From: Saprospiraceae bacterium
Lineage (GTDB): Bacteria > Bacteroidota > Bacteroidia > Chitinophagales > Saprospiraceae
NCBI GenBank assembly: GCA_020629845.1
Contig: JAHDCQ010000021.1
Span: 1 to 34,033 of the forward strand
Length of the DNA: 34,033 nt
Direction: 5' to 3'
Shown here: piece after piece, positions 15,733-23,735 of the stretch
How positions within the stretch are numbered: the stretch's first letter is position 1
How the letters are laid out: every line of letters starts with the position of its first letter
Translations under genes and position numbers: made by a program
The notes under the pieces: generated by a model
Database searches by the model: none
What the model was told of the DNA's origin: nothing
The model's input: the letters and a program-made list of their open reading frames with translations, nothing else

Positions 15733-18132
15733 ATGAAAAAGATATTACGTTTATTCAACACCTTTCTTATTATTTTATGTGCCTATGGACTTTCGGCACA
15801 AGGAGCAGTAGTTATCTTAGATTACCACAAGGGAAGCGTCTGTGCTGGTCAGCAGGTTTGTGCCTCTGTAAAGACACTTGCTTTTGATATAAGCGTCACC
15901 GACATCGAGCTTGGCTTTAGTTGGAATCCTGAAGTTTTAAGTTTTGCTGCTGTGCAGCCATCAGGCATAGCCGCTCCCTTTGAATGGAGTTTTGAGGATC
16001 ATTTTACAGCCACTAGTAATGAGCTCTCTTTTGATTGGCAAAGTGAAACACCAGTTGAGCTTCCACTAAATGTGTTTTTATTTGACATTTGCTGGGAAGT
16101 AAGTGCTGATTATACGAATCAGATAGCAGAGTTGGAATTAGAGTTTACAGAAGCTAATTTCTTGGATGGAAACAATGCACATGATGTCGGATATGTTACA
16201 AACATCTATCCCATTTCCGTGTTGCCACCCAGTATTCGATTTGAAAGTCAGTTCATCACCAATGATGTTAGTTCCGTTTGTGTGCCAGTCGTCACTTTTA
16301 GCTTTCACGAGGCTACTGCTGTCGATTTCACCATAGACTGGGATGCAGACTTTTTAGCCTTTCAATCTATCAAGCTAGATAATAGCGAATTTGATGGTCT
16401 GACAGTTGATGATTTTTCGCTGCTTTCTGATGAGCAACTTAATGTAAGCTGGAACGCACTAAATGCTAATCCTCTTGACTTAGATCTTATTAATGGAGGA
16501 ATAGGAGGCACGCGTGCCTTCATGTATGAAGTATGCTTTGATGTAATTAACAATAGTAGTGGCTTTTCTAGCCCCATTAATTTAGTGATGGACGAAACAG
16601 ATAAGCCCACCATAATGACTTCATGCAGTACATTAGACATAAGTACAGTAAACGAAGGGCGAGTACAGTTGGTAGGCGATGGTATGTCCATTGAATTTCC
16701 TGATAGTACAATTTCTGCTAATACTACAGATATTTGTATTCCAACTTATGCTAATAATTTAGAAGAAATTGTCTCTTTTCAATTTTCGATGCTTTGGGAT
16801 GAAGAAGTACTAGAATTCAATAGTGTAAAACTTGACGAATCAGTTCTCCCCCAAATTTCTACGGCTAATTTTGGTACAGATACACCTGGTGAGTTGCGCG
16901 TTTCTTGGCTAGACCCTAATGTACTAGGATATGAGATTAATGACGGTGACATTCTATTTGAAACTTGCTTCGATGTGATCGGACAAATAGGTGATGAAAC
17001 ACAGATTTTTCTTGGTGGTGATTCGCTTGGTATCGGCACTGAAATCCTCAGCCCACAGCTAGACATTTTACCCGTATTAGATGTACCAGGAACTATCCGT
17101 ATTCGTGGAGAAGGTCGCTTTGTACTTCCCGGCGATGCCAATGAAGACAAGGAAGCTAACCACTTCGACCTCCTACATGTAGGGCTTGGCTATAATGCGA
17201 TAGGCACAGAACGCGCCAATACGAATATTGAATGGGAACGCAAATATAGCCGCAATTGGGGCGAAGCCTCTCCTATTTCGCTAGTCAATTACAAGCATAG
17301 CGACACCAATGGCGATAGCCAAGTGAATATGGATGATGTGCAAGCCATTGTGCAGAATTGGGGAGAAATGATAGATGTAGCAGGTAATATGTACGAACCT
17401 GACGACTATATCGGAGAAGCAATACTCACGATAGAAGAAACTACCGCAAACCCAGAACAAGAAATATTGGAACTGCCCATCTTGCTAGGCACAAACGATA
17501 TGTCTACCGAACAAGCCTATGGCATTGCATTCAGCATTAGCTACGACTATGAGGGCGATATACCTGATACAGATTGGATAAGTGTGGAAGCGCAAGATTC
17601 ATGGCTGGGTACGCTTGGTGAAGATTTAGTAAGTATTCAGCGGCACTTCCCAGAGCAGCAACGCCTAGATATAGCCCTCACGCGCCTCGACCGTATTTCT
17701 AGGGATGGGTCGGGTCAAATCGCGCAGTTGAGTATTGTAGTAGAAGATATTTTGCTACTGATGACACAACCACAAGATAAATCGAAGATGCTCGACTTTA
17801 CTATACACGACATCCGTCTTATTAATGAAAATGAAGAAGCAATAGAAGTGCAAGACCGTCAGATAAACATAGAAATGGATACCTCCACAGGTTTAATGAC
17901 GCTTGCAGATTCCGCAATCACTGTTTTTCCAAGCATTACCCGCAACCGATTACACTTAGTGAGTGATGAAACAATTGAGCAAGCCATCATTTTGAATCTA
18001 GGTGGTATGCAAATAGATGTAATAGAACATCCACAAGCTACACTCGATGTAAAAGGCTTGGATAGCGGGATGTATCTATTACATCTCATCACCGAGGAAG
18101 GCATTAGTGTGAAGCGGTTTACGGTGCAATAA
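15733..18132 (+). CDS. T9SS-secreted protein with three cohesin-like domains and a dockerin-like calcium module
   Basis: 799 aa from ATG 15733, chosen because it opens directly into a signal peptide (MKKILRLFNTFLIILCAYGLSAQ); an ATG 27 codons upstream sits on top of the promoter. Three related cohesin-like beta domains follow (residues about 24-165, 175-315, 320-460), with recurring patterns such as FSWNPEVLSF, IDWDADFLAF, MLWDEEVLEF and LFDICWEV, YEVCFDVI, FETCFDVI. Residues about 467-540 hold two dockerin-type calcium loops, GDANEDKEANHFDLL and SDTNGDSQVNMDDVQAI. A further beta domain precedes a C-terminal T9SS sorting signal (residues about 730-799, VFPSITRNRLHLVSD ... LDSGMYLLHLITEEG). 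It is probably a cell-surface or released adhesin or scaffold. Cohesin and dockerin modules in one chain could support self-association, an inference only. No glycoside hydrolase is nearby. Confidence 0.87.
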   Translation: MKKILRLFNTFLIILCAYGLSAQGAVVILDYHKGSVCAGQQVCASVKTLAFDISVTDIELGFSWNPEVLSFAAVQPSGIAAPFEWSFEDHFTATSNELSFDWQSETPVELPLNVFLFDICWEVSADYTNQIAELELEFTEANFLDGNNAHDVGYVTNIYPISVLPPSIRFESQFITNDVSSVCVPVVTFSFHEATAVDFTIDWDADFLAFQSIKLDNSEFDGLTVDDFSLLSDEQLNVSWNALNANPLDLDLINGGIGGTRAFMYEVCFDVINNSSGFSSPINLVMDETDKPTIMTSCSTLDISTVNEGRVQLVGDGMSIEFPDSTISANTTDICIPTYANNLEEIVSFQFSMLWDEEVLEFNSVKLDESVLPQISTANFGTDTPGELRVSWLDPNVLGYEINDGDILFETCFDVIGQIGDETQIFLGGDSLGIGTEILSPQLDILPVLDVPGTIRIRGEGRFVLPGDANEDKEANHFDLLHVGLGYNAIGTERANTNIEWERKYSRNWGEASPISLVNYKHSDTNGDSQVNMDDVQAIVQNWGEMIDVAGNMYEPDDYIGEAILTIEETTANPEQEILELPILLGTNDMSTEQAYGIAFSISYDYEGDIPDTDWISVEAQDSWLGTLGEDLVSIQRHFPEQQRLDIALTRLDRISRDGSGQIAQLSIVVEDILLLMTQPQDKSKMLDFTIHDIRLINENEEAIEVQDRQINIEMDTSTGLMTLADSAITVFPSITRNRLHLVSDETIEQAIILNLGGMQIDVIEHPQATLDVKGLDSGMYLLHLITEEGISVKRFTVQ

Positions 18133-18342
18133 AACAATCATAAATCAAATAGTTCATCAATCATTACTTGAAGACAGAGTTATGATTGATGATTCCAGAT
18201 TTATTTGATTTAAGATTTGGTCTCAAGGATAAGTCGTTCACACAAATAAATCACCCGTGTTACGAAGGCAGTATATGGAATAAAAACGCCCCAAAAAACC
18301 ATCCCAATTTGCCAAACTTCAAACTCATGAATATATCCATAG

Positions 18343-18367
18343 AGAAAAGGGCTGCGCGCCCTTTTCT
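18343..18367. terminator. Bidirectional intrinsic terminator
   Basis: A 10-bp perfect stem AGAAAAGGGC (18343-18352) / GCCCTTTTCT (18358-18367) with loop TGCGC is followed by Ts on the plus strand and has A-rich sequence on the other side. It separates the convergent cohesin-like gene and pepT. The rest of 18133-18391 shows nothing recognisable. Confidence 0.85.
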
Positions 18368-18391
18368 TTTTTCATTTTGGGTAAAGAGCAC

Positions 18392-19636
18392 CTACGCCTT
18401 TTCTTCCCACACTTGGCATAAATGTACAATCATCTCCACAGCCTCTTCCATATCTTTGATAGATACCCATTCTTTTACGGAGTGAATGCCTTGCATACCT
18501 GTAAATAAATTGGGGCAAGGCAATCCCATGAAGGACAGGCGCGAACCGTCCGTACCACCACGAATCGGATGTTTCACAGGTTCATAGCCTAAACGTCGGA
18601 TAGCTGCTTCGGCATTTGCCACCACTTCAGGATGTTGGTCAAGCACTACTTTCATATTGCGATACTGCTCTTGCACAATGAATTCCGCGCTAGAGTTGGG
18701 ATACTCCTTTAGCACCGACTCCATAATAGCTTTCAGCTCCGCCTCATGTGCTTGCAATTTTGCTGTAGTAAAGTCGCGAATAATAAATTTCAACTCTGCA
18801 CGCTCCAATACGCCTTGCATGGATACAGGATGTACAAAACCTTCTTTTTTTGCCGTCACTTCAGGGCAAAGGCGATCTTTCGGGAGTCTATCGAGAATAG
18901 CAGCAGCTATTTTCATGGCATTCTCCATCTTACCCTTGGCATAGCCAGGATGTACCGATACGCCTTGAATCTTAATCGTTACACTATCTGCCGAGAAGGT
19001 TTCATCCTCTAGAGTACCAGGCACACCACCATCAAGCGTATAGCCAAAAGTGGCGTTGAGTTTTTCCATATCCAGATTATTTACCCCCTTCCCTACTTCC
19101 TCATCGGGCGTAAATAAAACTCGGATAGTCCCGTGCTTAATTTCTGGATGATGCATTAAATAATGCGCCGCATCCATAATTTCTGCTACGCCTGCTTTAT
19201 CATCTGCTCCTAGTAGCGTGGTGCCGCTAGTAGTGATAATTTGATTTCCAATTTGCTTATTTAAATGCGGATAAGCGGTTGGCGTAATGACCTGTGCCGT
19301 ATCGTCAGGCAAGGTGATATTCCCCCCTTTATAATCATGTACGATAGGTTTCACGCCTTTACCACTACAATCGGGGGCTGTATCTACATGCGAGCAAAAG
19401 CAAATAGTTGGTACATCCTTGTCTGTGTTTGATGGAATGGTCGCGTAGACATAGCCATATTCGTCCAAATGTGCATCCGTAATCCCCATTGCTTGCAACT
19501 CTTGTACAAGCACGCGACTAAGGTCTTTTTGCTTTTCCGTAGTCGGATAGGTGGTAGAATTAGGGTCGGATTGGGTATCAATCTGAACATAACGCAAAAA
19601 ACGTTCTGCTACTGTAAATGTATAATCTAAAGCCAT
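18392..19636 (-). CDS. pepT: Peptidase T (tripeptide aminopeptidase, M20B)
   Basis: 414 aa, close to the 408-aa E. coli enzyme. This cytoplasmic dizinc peptidase removes the N-terminal residue from tripeptides. Expected ligands and catalytic residues are visible in order: His83 and Asp85 in CFCSHVDTAPD, Asp145 in GADDKAG, Glu179/Glu180 in TPDEEVG, Asp202 in LDGGVPG, and a C-terminal His in GMQGIHSVKEW. HPIRGGTDGSRLSFMGLPCPN matches the family's substrate-binding loop. The start is ATG 19636. It is monocistronic, convergent with the cohesin-like gene and divergent from the glycogen-synthase-like gene. Confidence 0.96.
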   Translation of the reverse strand: MALDYTFTVAERFLRYVQIDTQSDPNSTTYPTTEKQKDLSRVLVQELQAMGITDAHLDEYGYVYATIPSNTDKDVPTICFCSHVDTAPDCSGKGVKPIVHDYKGGNITLPDDTAQVITPTAYPHLNKQIGNQIITTSGTTLLGADDKAGVAEIMDAAHYLMHHPEIKHGTIRVLFTPDEEVGKGVNNLDMEKLNATFGYTLDGGVPGTLEDETFSADSVTIKIQGVSVHPGYAKGKMENAMKIAAAILDRLPKDRLCPEVTAKKEGFVHPVSMQGVLERAELKFIIRDFTTAKLQAHEAELKAIMESVLKEYPNSSAEFIVQEQYRNMKVVLDQHPEVVANAEAAIRRLGYEPVKHPIRGGTDGSRLSFMGLPCPNLFTGMQGIHSVKEWVSIKDMEEAVEMIVHLCQVWEEKA

Positions 19637-19775
19637 CTTGTGCTAGTAAATTTGTGACCTAAAAAATCAGGTATGCTAAGTTTTAAAGCACGAAGTTAAG
19701 GAAATAAAGACGCAAATGTGACTGTCTAGCAAGCAATTGAGGCAGATTTTCGCGGATTTTCTGCTATAATTTGTT

Positions 19776-19985
19776 TACCTTTGCAAACCTTTTTGCTAAG
19801 GGTGTAGCTAAACATAATAAATCTAGTAAGAGGTGGATGATAAGCTTACTGCTTCCTAGCAAAAACTGCTTTGCTGATAAGAGTTTGTTGTGGTTTTTTA
19901 GCCAATGCAACTAAGAGCATGATTAGGATGTTCTTTTTATGCTCTAAAATCAGAACAAACATACATAAAAAATAGAAAAAGTTCT
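19776..19985 (+). promoter_or_regulatory. Putative -7 element and long leader of the glycogen-synthase-like gene
   Basis: TACCTTTG (19776-19783) matches TAnnTTTG. From there to ATG 19986 a leader of about 195 nt contains small stems such as AGCAAA/TTTGCT near 19858-19876 and AGAGCAT/ATGCTCT near 19913-19944. No riboswitch class is recognisable. The remainder of the 349-bp divergent gap (19637-19775) shows no clear pepT promoter. Confidence 0.45.
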
Positions 19986-20828
19986 ATGAGTAAGACGAAA
20001 GTGCTGATCGTTACGCAGGAAATGGAACCATACACTGCACTCACCGAAATATCTAACATTGCGCGCCAATTGCCACAACATGTGCAATCGAAAGGAATGG
20101 AAATTCGGCTATTGATGCCCAAGTATGGCACAATTAACGAACGACGACATAAGCTCCATGAGGTTGTACGCCTGTCAGGAATGAATATCATTGTAAATGA
20201 AGATGATTTTCCACTTATCATAAAGGTAGCTTCTGTAGTAGGTGCACGTATGCAAGTCTACTTTTTGGACAATGAAGACTTCTTTAAGCGCAAGTTTATA
20301 TTTGAAGATGCAGAAGATAAACCCTTCGAGGACAATGATGAGCGCATGATTTTCTTCTGTAAAGGAGTGCTAGAAACCGTTAAGAAATTCGGTTGGGCAC
20401 CTGATATTATCCACTGCCACGGCTGGATGACTAGTCTTATTCCACTATATACAAAGACTGCCTACAAAAGTGAACCTTTATTTCAGGATTCAAAGGTGGT
20501 ATATTCTGTCTATAACCAGAATTATGAAAATGCCTTTGGGGATGACTTTATAGAAAAAGCCTCTATTAACAATTTGCGTCCTGATGATTTAGCAGCTTAT
20601 GTGAATGAAGCCAATATCACCTTACACAAAGGAGCTATTGCTTTTTCGGACGCAGTAATTCAAGGGCATTCAGAATTAACAGAAAATGCACTTCAAGCAC
20701 TGGAAACCGTAGGTGAAAAACCTATATTAGATTTTCAATCAGAAGAAGAATATCTAAATAAATATATAGAATTCTACAAGAGCTTGCTCGAAACAGAAAA
20801 AGAAGCCGAAGAAGAAACGGCTGTCTAA
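19986..20828 (+). CDS. Glycogen/starch synthase-like protein, N-terminal GT5 domain only
   Basis: 280 aa. The first two thirds follow the N-terminal Rossmann half of GT5 glycogen synthases: KVLIVTQEMEPYTALTEISNIARQLPQ, MEIRLLMPKYG, VYFLDNEDFFKRK, FFCKGVLETVKKFGWAPDIIHCHGWMTSLIPLY. The C-terminal GT-B half is absent, and the KTGGL ADP-glucose-binding motif that normally follows the first strand is replaced by TALTEISNI. It is therefore unlikely to be an active glycogen synthase. Short proteins of this kind are widespread in Bacteroidota, typically next to DUF4270 genes as here, and are annotated glycogen/starch synthase. The C-terminus is Glu-rich (LLETEKEAEEETAV). It starts at ATG 19986, and a strong terminator follows the stop. 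Confidence 0.86.
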   Translation: MSKTKVLIVTQEMEPYTALTEISNIARQLPQHVQSKGMEIRLLMPKYGTINERRHKLHEVVRLSGMNIIVNEDDFPLIIKVASVVGARMQVYFLDNEDFFKRKFIFEDAEDKPFEDNDERMIFFCKGVLETVKKFGWAPDIIHCHGWMTSLIPLYTKTAYKSEPLFQDSKVVYSVYNQNYENAFGDDFIEKASINNLRPDDLAAYVNEANITLHKGAIAFSDAVIQGHSELTENALQALETVGEKPILDFQSEEEYLNKYIEFYKSLLETEKEAEEETAV

Positions 20829-20844
20829 ATAAGAGCGCGTCCAG

Positions 20845-20884
20845 AAAAAAGGTTTGTTGGAAGATACTTCAACAAACCTTTTTT
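20845..20884. terminator. Strong intrinsic terminator
   Basis: AAAAAAGGTTTGTTG (20845-20859) pairs with CAACAAACCTTTTTT (20870-20884), and the stem extends inward through AAG/CTT past a single bulged G to a 3-nt loop. The A- and T-tracts are symmetric, so it can work on either strand. It follows the glycogen-synthase-like stop by 17 nt. Confidence 0.9.
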
Positions 20885-20981
20885 GCATTTAAAGAACTCC
20901 TTTAAAAGATAGAGTTGAGTATTTGATTATATAATGTCAATTTAAATTTTCAACTACTCAAATCATAAAAAGACTTGCTCG

Positions 20982-21082
20982 GGTAAATACTCAATGAGTG
21001 AATTGTGAATGACTGAATGAGCGAATAAAGTTTAGAATTATTCACTCATTCAAAATTTTTTCATTCACTCATTGAGTATTTA
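20982..21082. mobile_element. ~100-bp double-hairpin element flanked by 8-bp direct repeats
   Basis: A 20-bp perfect inverted repeat joins 20984-21003 and 21063-21082, enclosing a second 15-nt pair (21014-21028 and 21038-21052, one mismatch). CTTGCTCG occurs directly outside at 20974-20981 and 21083-21090, resembling a target-site duplication; the left copy is separated from the stem by GG. The arms consist of iterated words like AATGAGTG. There is no ORF. The surrounding gap 20829-21278 also holds the terminator at 20845-20884 and, from about 21150 to 21235, a decayed inverted repeat of TGCTTTATTGTTATA-like words. Confidence 0.6.
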
Positions 21083-21278
21083 CTTGCTCGACAGCTAAGC
21101 AATTTATAATCAGCTATGTGCGAAGCTATAAAATGCTTTATTGTTATATAGTCATATTGCTTTATTGTGAAAATCAATGCTTTAATCTAGCACAGAACAA
21201 TAAAACAGTATAACAATACGGCAATAGATTATCAAAGTCGAAATCATCAAATTAACAAACTAAGTGCAACCATCACTT

Positions 21279-22661
21279 ATGAAGCATAACAAATCAATTC
21301 TTGCCCTAGTAGTTTTATCAATAGTAATACTATTTCAGGCTTGCAATGATCCCATCAGTATCGGTACGGAACTCGTTGAGGATGAGGGACTCAATATCCA
21401 ATATACCGAAGACATACCCCTAGAGGTATCTACTGTACAAAGTGACTCTGTGCTAACGTACCGTATAGGGTCGCTACTCAATGCACACCCCTGTGGAAAA
21501 TTTCAAGACCCCTTTTTCGGTCTAGCTACTGCCGAAATCTATACCGAAGTAGGCTTGCAAGTTCCTAATAACGACTTCACAGGTTTAGAGGTACGCGCCG
21601 TGGATAGCTTAGATGTGGTGTTGCCCTATAATATTGATTTTTCTTATGGAGATTTGAGCAAAACACAAACCTTTGAGGTGTTTGAAATGACCGAAAGCAT
21701 GGACATAGAGCAAGACTATTTCTCTGATGACACCTTCATGTTCGATGAAACACCTATTGGTACTTGGACAGGTAACACAAACATTCTAGACTCTACTATT
21801 ATTTTCGATTATAGTTTTTCGGATACCATTGTAGAAGCACGCTTTCCGCACATTCGTATTCCATTGAGTTTTGATTTCAAGCAAAAGTTCGTAGAACTCA
21901 TCACACAAGACACTTTTAATGTAGAAAATGATTCCTTTTTTCAGGCTGATGTGCTAAAAGGACTACATATTCGTGCCACAGAGATTACAGAAGGTCTGCC
22001 TGCATTTGATTTCCAATCTACCAGAGCAGGCATTCGTATGGTCTACAATGACGACTCGAATAATGATGGTATATTCAGCGACGGAGAAAAACGACAGTTT
22101 ATGTTCCGCTTCTTTGCAGGCGCACTTGGCGGCATCAATGCTAGTACAGTACATATTGAACATGATTATACCAATAGTCCTATAGAAACATTCATTGACA
22201 ACCCCAACCCTACAGATAGCATTTTTGTACAGGGTTTGCAAGGCTTATTAGGACGGGTCGCATTCCCCGATTTGAGTAGCTTGCAAAATGTCTTAGTCAA
22301 TCAAGCTGTTTTGGAGTTTGATGTCATTGAGTTGGCAGAAAATGACATTACGAAATACCCGCCTATCGATCAAGTCCGTGTCATGTATCGCAATGAAGAT
22401 GGAGTACTCGCCATAGCTGACGACTATCGGAATGTAGCTAATAGCAATTTGCCCGTAGCAACGGTAGTAGGCGGCAATGTGGAAACAACAAGCGAAGGTG
22501 CACAATCCTATCGTTTGAATATTTCAAATCATTTCCAACAAATACTAGATGGCGATGTGCCTTCCGAAATATTTGTGCAAACCGTCTACCCTCAAGCACA
22601 ACGAGCCACACGAGTAGTCCTTCGGAAACCTCGCTTTAAGCTTACATACACTAAGTTATAA
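21279..22661 (+). CDS. DUF4270 family lipoprotein
   Basis: 460 aa from ATG 21279, chosen over a GTG five codons upstream because it leads straight into a lipoprotein signal, MKHNKSILALVVLSIVILFQAC, with Cys22 as the lipidation site. The mature start CNDPISIGTELVEDEGLNIQYTEDIPLEVSTVQSDSV is typical of DUF4270, a Bacteroidota-only family of unknown function, presumably outer-membrane attached. The body is beta-rich with no catalytic motif I recognise; DDSNNDGIFSDGEKRQFMFRF may bind calcium. In other Bacteroidota the family lies next to the short glycogen-synthase-like gene, as here, although a terminator and a mobile-looking element separate the two in this genome. An intrinsic terminator follows 3 nt after the stop. 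Confidence 0.88.
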   Translation: MKHNKSILALVVLSIVILFQACNDPISIGTELVEDEGLNIQYTEDIPLEVSTVQSDSVLTYRIGSLLNAHPCGKFQDPFFGLATAEIYTEVGLQVPNNDFTGLEVRAVDSLDVVLPYNIDFSYGDLSKTQTFEVFEMTESMDIEQDYFSDDTFMFDETPIGTWTGNTNILDSTIIFDYSFSDTIVEARFPHIRIPLSFDFKQKFVELITQDTFNVENDSFFQADVLKGLHIRATEITEGLPAFDFQSTRAGIRMVYNDDSNNDGIFSDGEKRQFMFRFFAGALGGINASTVHIEHDYTNSPIETFIDNPNPTDSIFVQGLQGLLGRVAFPDLSSLQNVLVNQAVLEFDVIELAENDITKYPPIDQVRVMYRNEDGVLAIADDYRNVANSNLPVATVVGGNVETTSEGAQSYRLNISNHFQQILDGDVPSEIFVQTVYPQAQRATRVVLRKPRFKLTYTKL

Positions 22662-22664
22662 AAC

Positions 22665-22697
22665 AAAAAGCCTCTTGTTATTCGCAAGGGGCTTTTT
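22665..22697 (+). terminator. Intrinsic terminator after DUF4270
   Basis: AAAAAGCCTCTTG (22665-22677) pairs with CAAGGGGCTTTTT (22685-22697), one U-G pair, 7-nt loop, ending in a T-tract. The next gene starts 11 nt later, so it either depends on read-through or has its own unseen promoter. Confidence 0.88.
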
Positions 22698-22708
22698 ATT
22701 TACAAAAC

Positions 22709-23116
22709 ATGAAAACAATTATCCAGCAGCTCACTAATAGTCCCAAACAGCTTTTTCTCATGGACGGCTTGGGTGCAGTATTAGCTGCCTTTGGAGCAGG
22801 ATGTATTTTAGCTAGTTTTGAAACGTATTTTGGCATGCCCAAAAGTGTGCTTTATCCATTTACCGCTATTGCCTGCTTATACGCGCTCTATTCTTTGAGT
22901 TGCTATTTCCGCTTAAAACAGAATTGGAAGCCTTATCTTCTAGCAATTATTATAGCAAATATCGTGTTGCTTGCTGGTATTATTGGCTTCGTAAGTTATC
23001 ACGCTCAAAGCCTAACTAGCTTAGGTTGGACGTATTATACACTCGAAATAATCGTGACTATTGCAGTAATAGTTATTGAAATAATTGGACTTTCTAAATT
23101 AGCACCTAATCAATAA
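22709..23116 (+). CDS. Small four-helix integral membrane protein, unknown function
   Basis: 135 aa. Four hydrophobic segments are visible: LFLMDGLGAVLAAFGAGCIL, VLYPFTAIACLYALYSLSCYF, PYLLAIIIANIVLLAGIIGFV and TYYTLEIIVTIAVIVIEIIGL, with short charged loops. The N-terminal MKTIIQQLTNSPKQ is cytoplasmic-looking and there is no cleavable signal. Similar small inner-membrane proteins occur in Bacteroidota without assigned roles; I do not recognise a named family. It starts 11 nt after a terminator and is followed by two palindromic elements, so it is probably an independent gene. Confidence 0.8.
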   Translation: MKTIIQQLTNSPKQLFLMDGLGAVLAAFGAGCILASFETYFGMPKSVLYPFTAIACLYALYSLSCYFRLKQNWKPYLLAIIIANIVLLAGIIGFVSYHAQSLTSLGWTYYTLEIIVTIAVIVIEIIGLSKLAPNQ

Positions 23117-23144
23117 AGCACAAATAGCCTTTTTTTATGTTTAA

Positions 23145-23303
23145 GGGAATCGGCAAAAAATAACCTACCCGTTTGTCTTGTTCTTTTTCCAGACAGCTTC
23201 GTTGCTCATCAGTTACAGAACCAGCTATGCGCCTTCTTCGCGCCTTACTGCCTGAAAAAATAACGAACCCAAACTATGGGTAGGTTATTTCTTACCGATT
23301 CCC
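23145..23303. mobile_element. 159-bp imperfect palindrome, MITE-like
   Basis: The terminal 26-nt inverted repeats 23145-23170 and 23278-23303 match at 24 of 26 (outermost GGGAATCGG / CCGATTCCC). Pairing continues inward (about 23171-23196 with 23248-23274). TAA lies directly outside both ends (23142-23144 and 23304-23306), a possible 3-bp target duplication. The centre holds GTTAC and GCTATGC (23224-23230), as does the centre of the 11736-11898 palindrome. There is no ORF. It is one of two elements in the 619-bp gap 23117-23735. Confidence 0.65.
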
Positions 23304-23312
23304 TAATCAATA

Positions 23313-23472
23313 GACTTTATTCATAAAGAATGTTATAGAAGAAGAAATAGTTATTTTTCGTCCTATCAAGGCACAAAAAGCGGATTTATGCCGTGTATAT
23401 TGAGCATTTTTATAACGAAGATAGGGCGGAAAAGAACATTTTTAATTCATAACATTCTTTGTGAATAAAGTC
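23313..23472. mobile_element. 160-bp MITE-like element with 24-bp inverted ends at TA dinucleotides
   Basis: The terminal inverted repeats 23313-23336 and 23449-23472 match at 23 of 24 (GACTTTATTC outermost). TA flanks both ends (23311-23312, 23473-23474), the target duplication of IS630/Tc1-mariner-type transposons. Inner arms CGTCCTATC / GATAGGGCGG continue the fold. There is no transposase. It begins 9 bp after the end of the previous palindrome. Confidence 0.72.
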
Positions 23473-23663
23473 TAATACGTAAAAACCAATTTTTATTTCG
23501 TGATACAGTCCATATTTCATACCTTTCGGCAGCAAAACAAAACGAAGAGCAAATTTGTAACTGTTTTTTCAGTTACATTTTCCTGAAATTATGTACTACT
23601 TTCTGGTGTCAGCCTATACTTAATTGGGCTGCACCGCGGCGATACAAGCGATATTTTTTTTTG

Positions 23664-23671
23664 TACTTTTG
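23664..23671 (+). promoter_or_regulatory. Putative -7 element for the serine protease gene
   Basis: TACTTTTG matches TAnnTTTG and would give a 5' UTR of about 58 nt before ATG 23736. No well-spaced -33 TTG is seen. The stretch 23475-23663 otherwise shows nothing recognisable. Confidence 0.5.
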
Positions 23672-23735
23672 CTGCATCGGATATTGAATAGTTGAATAAC
23701 TATAATCAACTGCTTATTGAATTTGCCCAATACGA

